A stretch of DNA of 64,000 nucleotides from Ensifer adhaerens (lineage in GTDB: Bacteria > Pseudomonadota > Alphaproteobacteria > Rhizobiales > Rhizobiaceae). Every line of letters begins with the position of its first letter. The stretch's first letter is position 1. The position numbers and the translations under genes were made by a program. The notes under the pieces are model-generated. The model saw only the letters and a program-made list of their open reading frames with translations, made no database searches and had not been told where the DNA came from. Location: NCBI RefSeq assembly GCF_002940685.1, contig NZ_PNFP01000008.1, positions 1-64,000 on the forward strand, in the 5' to 3' direction. This document shows, one piece after another, positions 19,624 through 28,556 of the stretch.

Positions 19624-20739
19624 ATGTCTTTCTTGAAAATCAGCAACCTGCGCAAATCCTACGGCTCGCTCGAGATCCTGAAGGACATCAATCTGGAGAT
19701 CGAGGAAGGCGGCTTCCTGGTGCTGGTCGGCCCGTCCGGCTGCGGCAAGTCCACGCTTCTCAACACGATTGCGGGCCTTGAGCCGATCACCTCCGGCGAC
19801 ATCGCCATCAAGGGCCGCTCGGTCTCCGACCTGCATCCCTCCAAGCGCGACATCGCCATGGTGTTCCAGTCCTACGCGCTCTATCCCAACATGACCGTTG
19901 CCGGAAACATCGCCTTCGGCATGGAAATCCGCGGCGTGCCGAAGGAAGAGCGCGAGAAGGCGATCAAGCAGGTCGCCGACATGCTGCAGATCGGCCACCT
20001 GCTCGACCGCAAGCCGAGCCAGCTCTCCGGCGGCCAGCGCCAGCGTGTCGCCATGGGCCGGGCGCTGGTGCGCAACCCGCAGGTCTTCCTGTTCGACGAG
20101 CCGTTGTCCAACCTTGACGCCAAGCTGCGCGTCGACATGCGCACGGAAATCAAGCGGCTGCACAATCGCATGAAGACGACAATCGTCTACGTCACCCACG
20201 ACCAGATCGAGGCGATGACGCTCGCGACCAAGATCGCCGTTTTGAAGGACGGCGTGCTGCAGCAGTTCGGGACGCCCGCCGAAATCTACAACAACCCGGC
20301 AAACATGTTCGTCGCCGACTTCATGGGTTCGCCGGCGATGAACCTTTTGACCGCGCGCATCGAAAAAAGTGGTTCTGACATTGCCGTGGCGCTGGCGCGC
20401 CCGAATGCCGAGCCGCTGAAGCTTGCGGTGCCGCAGGCCAATGGTGCGCTGTCGGCTTATGCCGGCAAGGACGTCGTCTTCGGCATTCGCCCGGAAGCGC
20501 TGACCGACCCTGACGGCGCCGACCGCAACGCCAAGGTAGTGGCCGAGGGCGACTGCCTGATCGAGGTGGTGGAGCCCGCCGGTTCCGATACCTTTGCCGT
20601 CACCCGTCTCGGCGGCAAGGAGATCGTTGCTCGGCTCCGAGCCGATGCCCGCATTGCCGCCGGCCAGACCTCGCGGCTTGCCTTCAATCTCGACAAGGCG
20701 GTGTTCTTCGACCCGCAGAGCCAGCAGCGGATCGCGTAA
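19624..20739 (+). CDS. Sugar ABC transporter ATPase (UgpC/MalK type)
   Basis: This 371-residue ATPase energises the two permeases. It shows the Walker A GPSGCGKST, signature LSGGQRQRVAMGRALV, Walker B VFLFDEPLSNLDAKLR, and switch histidine in YVTHDQIEAMT, in order over residues 35-205. The C-terminal part (FGIRPEALTDP and onward) is the regulatory TOBE/OB region of the MalK group. Length is usual. It is followed six bases later by a GMC oxidoreductase gene in the same direction, tying transport to sugar oxidation. Confidence 0.94.
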   Translation: MSFLKISNLRKSYGSLEILKDINLEIEEGGFLVLVGPSGCGKSTLLNTIAGLEPITSGDIAIKGRSVSDLHPSKRDIAMVFQSYALYPNMTVAGNIAFGMEIRGVPKEEREKAIKQVADMLQIGHLLDRKPSQLSGGQRQRVAMGRALVRNPQVFLFDEPLSNLDAKLRVDMRTEIKRLHNRMKTTIVYVTHDQIEAMTLATKIAVLKDGVLQQFGTPAEIYNNPANMFVADFMGSPAMNLLTARIEKSGSDIAVALARPNAEPLKLAVPQANGALSAYAGKDVVFGIRPEALTDPDGADRNAKVVAEGDCLIEVVEPAGSDTFAVTRLGGKEIVARLRADARIAAGQTSRLAFNLDKAVFFDPQSQQRIA

Positions 20740-20745
20740 CCGATC

Positions 20746-22245
20746 ATGCAGGAGCAGCCGGACATCGTCATCATCGGCTCGGGGATCGGCGGCTCCACGC
20801 TCGCGGCGGGGCTTGCCGGCTCCGGTGCCCGCATCGCGATCCTCGAGCGCGGAGAGCGCCTGCCGGACACGCCGGAGGCACGCAGCTACAGCTCGATCTT
20901 CGTCAAGGGCCATTTCCGCCCGAGGGAGATGTGGCGCGAGCCCGATGGCACCGAGTTCAATCCGGGGAACTTCTATTTCGTCGGCGGCAATTCCAAGCTC
21001 TTCGGCGCGGTGCTCCTGCGCTACCGCGCCGAGGACTTCACCGAGATGCAGCATCTCGGCGGCATTTCGCCGGCCTGGCCGTTTCCCTATGACGAACTGG
21101 AGCCGTGGTACGGAAAGGCCGAGCAACTGTTCGAGGTGCGCGGCGAACTGGGCGACGACCCGACCGAGCCGTTCCATAGCGCGCCCTACGCATTCGGCCC
21201 GGTGCCGGACGAGCCGGCCATTGCCCGTGCCCGCACTGAGCTGAAGGCGCAGGGGCTGCATCCGGCGACCTTGCCGCTCGGCGTCGATATCGACACGTGG
21301 CTTTCCGGCGGGCGCACGCCCTGGGATGGGTTTCCGAACACCGGCAAGGGCAAGAAGGATGCCGAGACCGCACCGCTCGCCGTTGCGCTGAACGATCCGA
21401 ACATCGAGCTGATCACCTCGGCCCATGTCGACACGCTTGAGGCAGGACCGGGCGGGCGGATCGAGACGATCCATTACACCCACAGAGGCGAGAAGAAGCG
21501 CCTGTCGCCGAAGCTGGTGATTCTGTCGGCGGGCGCGATCAATTCGGCTGCGATCCTGTTGCGCTCCGGCGAGGGCAGGGGGCTGGCGAACGCGTCCGAC
21601 CAGGTCGGCCGCAACTTCATGAACCACAATTGCAGCGCCATGCTGGCGATCAATCCGTTCAAGCGCAACGACAGCATCTACCAGAAGACGCTGATGCTGA
21701 ACGACTATTACCTGACCGGCGGCAGGGACGGCCGGCCGCTCGGCAACGTTCAGCTTCTCGGCAAGATCAACGCCGACATCCTCAAGGCCAATGCACCTGT
21801 CTGGGGCCCGCGCTTCGCCTTCGATCTCATGGCCGGCCATGCGGTCGACTGGTACATGATGACCGAGGACCTGCCGAACCCGGAAAGCCGCATCATGGTC
21901 GACGGCAAGGGCATCATCATGCAGTGGCGGCGCTCGAACATGGAGGCGCTTTCCGGGCTCGAAGCGAAGATGCGCACGCATTTCAAGGCGGCCGGCTATC
22001 CGATCGTGCTGTCCCAGGCCTTCGACAAGCGCACGCCGTCACATCAATGCGGCACGGTGCGGATGGGCAAGGACCCGAAGAACGCGCCGCTCGACGTCTA
22101 TTGTCGCGCTTTCGACCACCCGAACCTCTTCGTCGTCGACGCGAGCTTCCTGCCCACATCGGCCGCGGTCAATCCGGCACTGACCGTTGCCGCGCAGGCG
22201 CTCAGGGTCGCCGACCATATCGTCACTGGGGAGTTCCGATCATGA
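20746..22245 (+). CDS. GMC-type FAD-dependent sugar oxidoreductase
   Basis: This 499-residue flavoprotein begins with the FAD-binding motif IVIIGSGIGGSTLAAGLAGS. It ends with the GMC C-terminal domain, in which the likely catalytic pair is His in PSHQCGTVRMG and Asn in AAVNPALTVAAQALR. The form is closer to pyranose oxidase and glucoside 3-dehydrogenase large subunits than to choline dehydrogenase. There is no signal peptide, so a cytoplasmic role on the imported sugar is likely. It starts six bases after the ATPase stop and its last bases overlap the SDR start. The guess that it oxidises the transported sugar is inference from context. Confidence 0.85.
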   Translation: MQEQPDIVIIGSGIGGSTLAAGLAGSGARIAILERGERLPDTPEARSYSSIFVKGHFRPREMWREPDGTEFNPGNFYFVGGNSKLFGAVLLRYRAEDFTEMQHLGGISPAWPFPYDELEPWYGKAEQLFEVRGELGDDPTEPFHSAPYAFGPVPDEPAIARARTELKAQGLHPATLPLGVDIDTWLSGGRTPWDGFPNTGKGKKDAETAPLAVALNDPNIELITSAHVDTLEAGPGGRIETIHYTHRGEKKRLSPKLVILSAGAINSAAILLRSGEGRGLANASDQVGRNFMNHNCSAMLAINPFKRNDSIYQKTLMLNDYYLTGGRDGRPLGNVQLLGKINADILKANAPVWGPRFAFDLMAGHAVDWYMMTEDLPNPESRIMVDGKGIIMQWRRSNMEALSGLEAKMRTHFKAAGYPIVLSQAFDKRTPSHQCGTVRMGKDPKNAPLDVYCRAFDHPNLFVVDASFLPTSAAVNPALTVAAQALRVADHIVTGEFRS

Positions 22246-23021
22246 CGTCCTCGACGCGCCCCGTCGCCATCGTCACTGGCGGCCGCCGTGGCATCGGCCT
22301 CGGTGTCGCCCGCGCGCTCGCCCGCGACGGCTTCGACATCGCGATCACCGGTCTCGGCGCGGCAGACGCGACAACCGCCCAGACCTTGTCCGAACTTTCC
22401 GGCGACCACGGCCGGGCGATCTACATCGAGGCCAATCTTGCCGATGTCAGCGGCCATGCTGCGACCGTCGAGCGTGTCCGCGCCGAGCTCGGTCCGATCC
22501 GCTGCCTCGTCAACAATGCCGGCATCGCCTCGGTGGTGCGGGGTGATTTCCTCGATCTGCTGCCGGAGAATTTCGACACGATCGTCGCCACCAACCTGCG
22601 CGGCACGGTGTTTTTCACCCAGGCGGTGCTGGTGTCGATGCTGACCGACCCGGCCGACGTGACGCCACGCTCGATCATCAACATCACCTCGGTATCGGCA
22701 ACGATGACGTCGCCGGAGCGGCTCGACTATTGCATGACCAAGGCCGGCCTTGCGGCCTTCAGCCAGGGGCTGGCGCTCCGGCTCGCCAATACCGGCATTT
22801 CGGTCTTTGAAATCCGGCCGGGCATCATCCGTTCCGACATGACTTCAGGCGTTTCGGGCAAATACGACGCGCTGATCGATGGCGGATTGGTGCCGATGCG
22901 GCGCTGGGGCGAGCCCGAGGACATAGGCAACATCGCGGCCTCGCTTGCCGGCGGAAAATTCGGCTTTGCAACGGGCTCGGTCATCCAGGCGGATGGCGGC
23001 CTTTCGATCGGCCGGCTCTAG
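22242..23021 (+). CDS. Short-chain dehydrogenase/reductase (3-oxoacyl-ACP reductase-like)
   Basis: This 259-residue SDR has the cofactor motif TGGRRGIGLG at residues about 13-22, the NNAG motif at about 90, and the active-site Ser...Tyr-x-x-x-Lys (SVSAT, then DYCMTKAG). The C-terminus GFATGSVIQADGGLSIGRL is standard. It probably acts on a keto-sugar or polyol with NAD(P). The ATG at 22242 overlaps the TGA of the GMC gene, so it is translationally coupled and closes the transporter operon. Many family members carry fatty-acid names without that function; context argues for sugar metabolism. Confidence 0.88.
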   Translation: MTSSTRPVAIVTGGRRGIGLGVARALARDGFDIAITGLGAADATTAQTLSELSGDHGRAIYIEANLADVSGHAATVERVRAELGPIRCLVNNAGIASVVRGDFLDLLPENFDTIVATNLRGTVFFTQAVLVSMLTDPADVTPRSIINITSVSATMTSPERLDYCMTKAGLAAFSQGLALRLANTGISVFEIRPGIIRSDMTSGVSGKYDALIDGGLVPMRRWGEPEDIGNIAASLAGGKFGFATGSVIQADGGLSIGRL

Positions 23022-23081
23022 GAAACAGGCAGACGTTTTGAAGCTCGCAAGCGGGCAGGGTTTGAATTGAACACGTCGAAA

Positions 23082-23099
23082 ATTTGGAACGTTCCAAAT
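23082..23099. promoter_or_regulatory. LacI-type operator before the second GMC gene
   Basis: ATTTGGAACGTTCCAAAT is a perfect 18-base palindrome, 24 bases upstream of the ATG. Its core is the same as the operator of the lacI-afr operon at 8972-8989. This makes the GMC-Dabb-glycerate kinase genes probable members of the same regulon. Confidence 0.8.
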
Positions 23100-23123
23100 G
23101 ACGGCGGCGGAGGAAGACAGGGA

Positions 23124-24779
23124 ATGAGCTACGACTACATCATCACCGGTGCCGGCCCGGCCGGCTGCGTTCTCGCCAATCGCCTCTCCGAGGATCCGTC
23201 GGTGCGTGTGCTTCTGCTGGAAGCCGGTGGCGGCGACTGGAACCCGTTGTTCCACATGCCGGCGGGCTTTGCCAAGATGACCAAGGGGGTCGCGAGCTGG
23301 GGCTGGGAAACCGTGCCGCAGAAGCACATGAAGGGCAGGGTGTTGCGCTACACCCAGGCCAAGGTGATCGGCGGTGGCTCGTCGATCAACGCGCAGCTCT
23401 ATACGCGTGGCAATGCCGCCGACTACGATCTCTGGGCGTCGGAGGACGGCTGCACCGGCTGGGACTATCGCAGCGTGCTTCCCTATTTCAAGCGCTGCGA
23501 AGACAACCAGCGTTTTGCTGACGACTACCACGCCTATGGTGGACCGCTCGGCGTCTCGATGCCGGTCTCGGCGCTGCCGATCTGCGACGCCTATATCCGC
23601 GCCGGCCAGGAACTCGGCATTCCCTACAATCACGATTTCAACGGCCGCCAGCAGGCGGGCGTCGGCTTCTACCAGCTCACCCAGCGCAATCGCCGCCGGT
23701 CGAGCGCGTCGCTTGCCTATCTCTCGCCGATCAAGGATCGCCGCAACTTGGACGTTCGCACCGGCGCCCGTGTCGCCCGGATCGTGCTTGAAGGCACGCG
23801 CGCCGTCGGCGTCGAGGTCGTCACCGGCAAGGGCAGCGAGATCATCCGGGCGGAACGGGAAGTACTCGTGTCCTCCGGCGCCATCGGTTCGCCGAAGCTT
23901 CTCCTGCAGTCGGGCATCGGCCCCGCAGATCATCTGAAGTCGGTGGGCGTTTCGGTAAAGCACGACCTGCCCGGTGTCGGCGGCAACCTGCAGGACCACC
24001 TCGATCTCTTCGTGATTTCCGAGTGCACGGGCGACCACACCTACGACGGCGTGGCGAAACTCCATCGTACGCTATGGGCCGGGTTGCAATATGTGCTCTT
24101 CCGCTCGGGCCCGGTCGCCTCGTCGCTGTTTGAGACCGGCGGCTTCTGGTATGCCGATCCGAACGCCCGGTCGCCGGATATCCAGTTCCATCTCGGGCTC
24201 GGCTCCGGCATCGAGGCCGGTGTCGAAAAGCTGAAGAATGCCGGCGTGACGCTCAATTCCGCCTATCTGCATCCGCGCTCGCGCGGCACGGTACGGCTCA
24301 AATCCTCCGATCCGGCGGCAGCACCTCTGATCGATCCCAACTACTGGGAGGATCCGCACGACCGCAAGATGTCGATCGAGGGCCTGAAGATCGCCCGCGA
24401 GATCATGCAGCAGGCAGCACTGAAGCCCTTCGTGCTGGCCGAGCGCCTGCCGGGCAATTCGGTCATGAGCGACGCGCAGTTCTTCGACTATGGCTGCGCC
24501 AATGCCAAGACCGATCACCATCCTGTCGGCACCTGCAAGATGGGCACGGATGCCTCGGCCGTGGTCGGGCTCGACCTCAAGGTGCGTGGTCTTGAAGGTC
24601 TGCGGGTCTGCGACAGCTCGGTGATGCCGCGCGTTCCCTCTTGCAACACCAACGGGCCGACGATCATGATGGGGGAGAAGGGCGCCGACATCATCCGCGA
24701 GCGCCAGCCCCTGCCGCCGGCGATCTTCGCCCACGAACGCAACGACAGCCGCCCGCGCGCCCGCGCCGATATCCGTTGA
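23124..24779 (+). CDS. GMC family alcohol/choline dehydrogenase-like flavoprotein
   Basis: This 551-residue enzyme begins MSYDYIITGAGPAGCVLANR, the FAD motif of the choline dehydrogenase/alcohol oxidase group, then has GGGSSINAQLYTRGNAADYD (GMC signature 1 region) and SSGAIGSPKLLLQSGIGP (signature 2). The catalytic pair is His in HHPVGTCKMG and Asn in CNTNGPTIMMGEK. An in-frame start at 23067 would read through the operator, so ATG at 23124 with GGAGGAAG upstream is taken. It probably turns an alcohol into an aldehyde, which the ALDH at 13464 could then oxidise; this link is inference from the shared operator. It leads a three-gene unit. Confidence 0.88.
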   Translation: MSYDYIITGAGPAGCVLANRLSEDPSVRVLLLEAGGGDWNPLFHMPAGFAKMTKGVASWGWETVPQKHMKGRVLRYTQAKVIGGGSSINAQLYTRGNAADYDLWASEDGCTGWDYRSVLPYFKRCEDNQRFADDYHAYGGPLGVSMPVSALPICDAYIRAGQELGIPYNHDFNGRQQAGVGFYQLTQRNRRRSSASLAYLSPIKDRRNLDVRTGARVARIVLEGTRAVGVEVVTGKGSEIIRAEREVLVSSGAIGSPKLLLQSGIGPADHLKSVGVSVKHDLPGVGGNLQDHLDLFVISECTGDHTYDGVAKLHRTLWAGLQYVLFRSGPVASSLFETGGFWYADPNARSPDIQFHLGLGSGIEAGVEKLKNAGVTLNSAYLHPRSRGTVRLKSSDPAAAPLIDPNYWEDPHDRKMSIEGLKIAREIMQQAALKPFVLAERLPGNSVMSDAQFFDYGCANAKTDHHPVGTCKMGTDASAVVGLDLKVRGLEGLRVCDSSVMPRVPSCNTNGPTIMMGEKGADIIRERQPLPPAIFAHERNDSRPRARADIR

Positions 24780-24787
24780 GGTCCCAG

Positions 24788-25105
24788 ATGATCCGCCATT
24801 GTGTCTTCATCCGCTTCCGTCCTGAAATCACCAAGGAGGAAAAGGTGGCGATCTTCGACGAGATCGTCGCGCTGAAATCGCGGCTGCCGGGTTTCATGGC
24901 CGCCCATGTCGGCGGCAATGTCAGCCCGGAAGTGGGCATGGACAAGGGCCATGGCCTGGGCTTCATCGTCGACTTCACCGATGCGGCCGCGCGCGATGCC
25001 TATCTGGAGGACGAGGAGCACCGCAAGACCGGCGCGAAGATCGTGGCGGCGGCCGAAGGCGGCGTTGCCGGCATCTTCGTCTACGATCTCGAAATTGCCG
25101 GTTGA
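24788..25105 (+). CDS. Dabb (stress-responsive alpha/beta-barrel) domain protein
   Basis: This 105-residue protein starts MIRHCVFIRFRPEITKEEK, the standard opening of the Dabb ferredoxin-like fold, and has GFIVDFTDAAARDAYLEDEEH later. Such small dimeric proteins act as accessory enzymes or oxygenase-like catalysts, or have no known role. It lies eight bases after the GMC stop and nine before the glycerate kinase start, so it is part of this operon. A catabolic step is likely but the reaction is unknown. Confidence 0.85.
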   Translation: MIRHCVFIRFRPEITKEEKVAIFDEIVALKSRLPGFMAAHVGGNVSPEVGMDKGHGLGFIVDFTDAAARDAYLEDEEHRKTGAKIVAAAEGGVAGIFVYDLEIAG

Positions 25106-25114
25106 GCGACGGCG

Positions 25115-26380
25115 ATGATCGATGCGCGCCCATTCCTCACCCGATTGTTCGAGGCGGCCGTCCGAGCCGCCGATCCTTACGAGGCGATCAAGGCGCACCT
25201 GCCCGATCCGCCGAAGGGTCGGACCGTGGTCGTCGGCGCCGGCAAGGCGGCAAGCCAGATGGCGGCCGCTTTTGAAAAGCTTTGGCAGCATCCCTTCAGC
25301 GGAACGGTTGTCGCCCGCCACGGGCCGGTGGAGCCGTGCGAGACGATCACGGTGCTGCAATCAGCCCATCCGGTGCCGGACGAAGCCGGGATCGCCGCAT
25401 CGGATGCGTTGCTCAAGGCCGTTGCCGGGCTGACCTCGGACGATCTCGTCATCGCATTGATTTCGGGCGGCGGCTCGGCGTTGCTGCCGGCGCCGCCCGC
25501 GGGTTTGACGCTTGCAGACGAAATCGCCGTCAACAAGGCACTGCTTGCCTCAGGGGCGCCGATTTCGGCGATGAACGTCGTGCGCAAGCACGTGTCGCGA
25601 ATCAAGGGCGGGCGGCTTGCTGCGGCCGCCTTCCCGGCGCGTGTCGTCAGTCTGGTGGTCTCCGACGTTCCCGGCGACAATCCGGCCTTCGTCGCCTCGG
25701 GGCCGACCGTGCCCGATCGCAGTACGGCAGCGGAGGCGCTTGAGATCGTTGCCCGCTACCGCATGGGACTACCGGACGGCGTGATGGCGCACCTGCGCTC
25801 GGAGGCGGCCGGAGCACCCGATCCGAATGATCAGCGATTTGCCGGGCATGAATGTCACGTCATCGCTTCGGCTGCCGTTTCGCTCGAAGCGGTCGCGGCG
25901 AAGGCGCGTGAACTCGGGGTCGAGGCACGGATCCTCTCCGATGCGATCGAGGGCGAAGCCCGCGATATCGGCCGCATGCATGCCGCGCTTGCCCGCGAGG
26001 TGGCACTGAGGAACCGCCCCTTCGCCAAGCCGGTGGTGCTTTTATCCGGCGGTGAAACGACCGTGACGATATCCGGCAAGGACTATGGCAAGGGCGGGCG
26101 CAACAGCGAGTTCCTGCTGTCGCTGGCGCTCGATATCGATGGTGTGGTGGGGATCGATGCGCTGGCCGCCGATACGGATGGCATCGACGGCTCGGAAGAC
26201 AATGCCGGGGCCTTTGCCGATGGTGAGAGCATCGCCCGCATGCGCGCCGCCGGCATCGACCCGCGGCTCAATCTCGCCCGCCATGATGCCTGGTCGGCGT
26301 TTGACGCGAGCGGCGATCTCTTTGTGCCCGGCCCGACCGGCACCAATGTCAATGATTTCCGGGCGCTGCTGATCCGTTAG
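25115..26380 (+). CDS. Glycerate kinase (GckA/TtuD, MOFRL family)
   Basis: This 421-residue kinase phosphorylates glycerate with ATP, feeding lower glycolysis or the serine cycle. The N-terminal domain shows TVVVGAGKAASQMAAAFE, LISGGGSALLPAPPAGLTL and MNVVRKHVSRIKGGRLA; the C-terminal MOFRL domain shows LSGGETTVTI, GKGGRNSEFLLSLAL and ADTDGIDGSEDNAGAF. All are diagnostic. Length is usual. It ends the GMC-Dabb operon and is followed by a strong bidirectional hairpin. Its presence suggests that the regulated pathway releases glycerate or a related C3 acid. Confidence 0.92.
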   Translation: MIDARPFLTRLFEAAVRAADPYEAIKAHLPDPPKGRTVVVGAGKAASQMAAAFEKLWQHPFSGTVVARHGPVEPCETITVLQSAHPVPDEAGIAASDALLKAVAGLTSDDLVIALISGGGSALLPAPPAGLTLADEIAVNKALLASGAPISAMNVVRKHVSRIKGGRLAAAAFPARVVSLVVSDVPGDNPAFVASGPTVPDRSTAAEALEIVARYRMGLPDGVMAHLRSEAAGAPDPNDQRFAGHECHVIASAAVSLEAVAAKARELGVEARILSDAIEGEARDIGRMHAALAREVALRNRPFAKPVVLLSGGETTVTISGKDYGKGGRNSEFLLSLALDIDGVVGIDALAADTDGIDGSEDNAGAFADGESIARMRAAGIDPRLNLARHDAWSAFDASGDLFVPGPTGTNVNDFRALLIR

Positions 26381-26433
26381 GGCGGAACCACCTACATAGA
26401 CGTTAGCCGGATTCGGTTCCGTATCGAAATACC

Positions 26434-26466
26434 AACGCCGCCGCCGAAGTCTTCGGCGGCGGCGTT
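26434..26466. terminator. Bidirectional terminator hairpin
   Basis: A perfect 15-base-pair stem, 26434-26448 with 26452-26466, and a 3-base loop lies between the convergent glycerate kinase and aminotransferase genes. A T-rich stretch (TGTCTTGACTT) follows on the plus strand. Confidence 0.85.
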
Positions 26467-26484
26467 GTCTTGACTTGCTTTCGC

Positions 26485-27822
26485 TTACTTGGCGCGCTTC
26501 AGCGCATCGCCGAGGATCGAGACGATCTCGCCAAAGTGCTTCTCTTCGGCGATCAGCGGCGGCGAGAAGGCGATGATGTCGCCGGTGACGCGGATGAGCA
26601 GACCCTTTTCGAAGCAATCGACGAAGACGTCGTAGGCGCGGGCGCCGATGGCGCCGTCGCGCGATTGCAGCTCGATGCCGGCGATCAGGCCGATCGTGCG
26701 GATATCGATGACGTTGGGCAGGCCTTTCAGCGAATGCATGGCGTCGTGCCAGGCGTCCTGCAGCTCGACGGCGCGGGTCATCAGCCCCTCGTCGCGGTAG
26801 ATGTCGAGCGTGGCGATGCCGGCGGCGCAGGCGGCCGGGTGGCCGGAATAGGTGTAGCCGTGGAAGAGCTCGATCGCGTTTTCCGGACCGTGCATCAGCG
26901 CGTCGTGCACCTTGCGGCTGGCAAAGACCGCGCCCATCGGGATCGCGCCGTTGGTCAGCCCCTTGGCGGTCGTCACCAGATCCGGCGTGACGCCGAAGAA
27001 GTCGGTTGCAAATGGCGCGCCGAGGCGGCCGAAGCCGGTGATGACTTCGTCGAAGATCAGCAGGATGCCGTGCTTGTCGCAGATCGCGCGCAGCCGCTCC
27101 AGATAACCCTTCGGCGGAATGAGCACGCCGGTCGAGCCGGCGACGGGCTCGACGATGCAGGCGGCGATGGTTTCCGCACCATGCAGCGCGACCAGCCGCT
27201 CGAGATCGTCGGCGAGCTCGGCGCCGTGTTCCGGCTGGCCCTTGACGAAGGCGTTCTTGGCGGGGTCATGCGTATGGCGCAGATGATCCGAACCCGGAAG
27301 CTGCGGGAAGACGCGGCGGTTGTTGAGGATGCCGCCGACCGAAATGCCGCCGAAGCCGACGCCGTGATAACCGCGCTCGCGGCCGATCAGGCGCGTACGC
27401 GTGCCCTGGCCGATCGCACGCTGATAGGCGATCGCCATCTTCAGGGCGGTGTCGACCGATTCAGAACCGGAGCCGGTGAAGAAGACGCGGTCGAGCTTCT
27501 GTCCAGCCGGGCCCGGAGCGATTTCGGCGAGGCGCTCGGCGAAGTCGAAAGCAATCGGATGGCCCATCTGGAAGGAGGGCGCAAAATCCATCGTCGAAAG
27601 CTGGCGCTCGACGGCAGCCGCGATCTGGCGGCGGCCGTGGCCGGCGTTCACACACCAGAGCCCGGCGGTGCCGTCGAGGATCGTGCGGCCATCGGTGCTG
27701 GTGTAGTGCATGCCTTCGGCCGAGGCGAGCAGGCGCGGGGCCTGCTTGAACTGCCGGTTGGCGGTAAACGGCATCCAATAGCTGTCGAGAACGGGGGCGT
27801 TGGGTTTGGTGTGCTGGTTCAT
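26485..27822 (-). CDS. Class III (omega-amino acid:pyruvate) aminotransferase
   Basis: This 445-residue PLP enzyme is of the beta-alanine/omega-amino acid:pyruvate type. It has the blocks DGTAGLWCVNAGHGRRQIA, FFTGSGSESVDTALKMA, GGISVGGILNNRR, the PLP aspartate in LIFDEVITGFGRLG, and the lysine in TTAKGLTNGAIPMGAV. The ATG at 27820-27822 has AGGAGG just upstream on the reverse strand. It is divergent from an XRE-cupin regulator of the type that often controls polyamine or GABA catabolism. Substrate (beta-alanine, GABA, taurine-like or polyamine-derived amines) cannot be fixed. Confidence 0.9.
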   Translation of the reverse strand: MNQHTKPNAPVLDSYWMPFTANRQFKQAPRLLASAEGMHYTSTDGRTILDGTAGLWCVNAGHGRRQIAAAVERQLSTMDFAPSFQMGHPIAFDFAERLAEIAPGPAGQKLDRVFFTGSGSESVDTALKMAIAYQRAIGQGTRTRLIGRERGYHGVGFGGISVGGILNNRRVFPQLPGSDHLRHTHDPAKNAFVKGQPEHGAELADDLERLVALHGAETIAACIVEPVAGSTGVLIPPKGYLERLRAICDKHGILLIFDEVITGFGRLGAPFATDFFGVTPDLVTTAKGLTNGAIPMGAVFASRKVHDALMHGPENAIELFHGYTYSGHPAACAAGIATLDIYRDEGLMTRAVELQDAWHDAMHSLKGLPNVIDIRTIGLIAGIELQSRDGAIGARAYDVFVDCFEKGLLIRVTGDIIAFSPPLIAEEKHFGEIVSILGDALKRAK

Positions 27823-27905
27823 GGCATCCTCCTGAGGTCGGCGATTGACGCCATGATTTGATTTGCCAAACAAGTCCTTTTCTGCTGTCAGTTAACGCAT
27901 TGATT

Positions 27906-27911
27906 TATAAT
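27906..27911 (+). promoter_or_regulatory. Perfect -10 box for the XRE-cupin gene
   Basis: TATAAT at 27906-27911 lies 59 bases before the regulator's GTG. The nearest -35-like CTGTCA (27885-27890) has a short 15-base spacer, so the pairing is uncertain. Confidence 0.4.
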
Positions 27912-27969
27912 GCTGCTAGTCGGCATGTTTGCGCTATTTCGAACAACCTGAACAGGGAATCGAGCACCC

Positions 27970-28518
27970 GTGAGCGTCGATATCGGAAACCGGCTTCGCC
28001 ATATCAGGCTGATGCACAATCTCTCGCAGCGTGAACTCGCCAAGCGGGCAGGCGTCACCAATTCGACCATCTCGCTGATCGAATCGAACGCGTCCAATCC
28101 GTCCGTCGGGGCGCTGAAGAGGATTCTCGACGGTATTCCGATCGGGCTTGCGGAGTTCTTCTCCTTCGAGCCGGAGAAGCCGCGCAAAGCGTTTTATGCT
28201 GCCGAGGAACTGGTCGAGATCGGCAAGTGGCCGATTTCCTATCGCCAGATCGGCGAAAACCTCTTCGGCCGCAGCCTGCAGATCCTGAAGGAGGTTTATC
28301 AACCGGGTGCCGACACCGGAAAGGTGCCGCTTGTGCACGATGGCGAGGAAGGGGGCATCGTGCTCTCGGGCCGCATCGAGGTTACGGTCGATGACGAGCG
28401 GCGGATCCTCGGGCCGGGGGATGCCTACTACTTCGAGAGCCGGCGACCGCATCGCTTTCGCTGCGTCGGGCCTGTGCCTTGCGAAGTCATCAGCGCCTGT
28501 ACGCCGCCGACGTTTTGA
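27970..28518 (+). CDS. XRE-type HTH regulator with cupin domain (PuuR-like)
   Basis: This 182-residue regulator has an N-terminal XRE HTH (IGNRLRHIRLMHNLSQRELA, then VTNSTISLIESNASNPSVG) and a C-terminal cupin barrel (EEGGIVLSGRIEVTVDDERR, GDAYYFESRRPHRF). The start is GTG at 27970 with AGGGAA about 11 bases upstream. PuuR-type proteins sense polyamines or their breakdown products. Its divergence from the class III aminotransferase, with 147 bases between, makes that gene the likely target. I could not pick out its operator. Repeats of the RIME type follow it. Confidence 0.9.
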   Translation: MSVDIGNRLRHIRLMHNLSQRELAKRAGVTNSTISLIESNASNPSVGALKRILDGIPIGLAEFFSFEPEKPRKAFYAAEELVEIGKWPISYRQIGENLFGRSLQILKEVYQPGADTGKVPLVHDGEEGGIVLSGRIEVTVDDERRILGPGDAYYFESRRPHRFRCVGPVPCEVISACTPPTF

Positions 28519-28556
28519 GGGAGAGGCGTTCCAATCGCAGTGCGAAGTGGACGAAT

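Noticed and set aside
19552-21981. An 809-codon frame antisense to the ABC ATPase and GMC genes
   Set aside because: It spans two well-supported genes on the other strand and has no recognisable protein features.
23067-23123. Earlier TTG start for the second GMC gene
   Set aside because: It would place the perfect operator inside the coding region and lacks a ribosome binding site.
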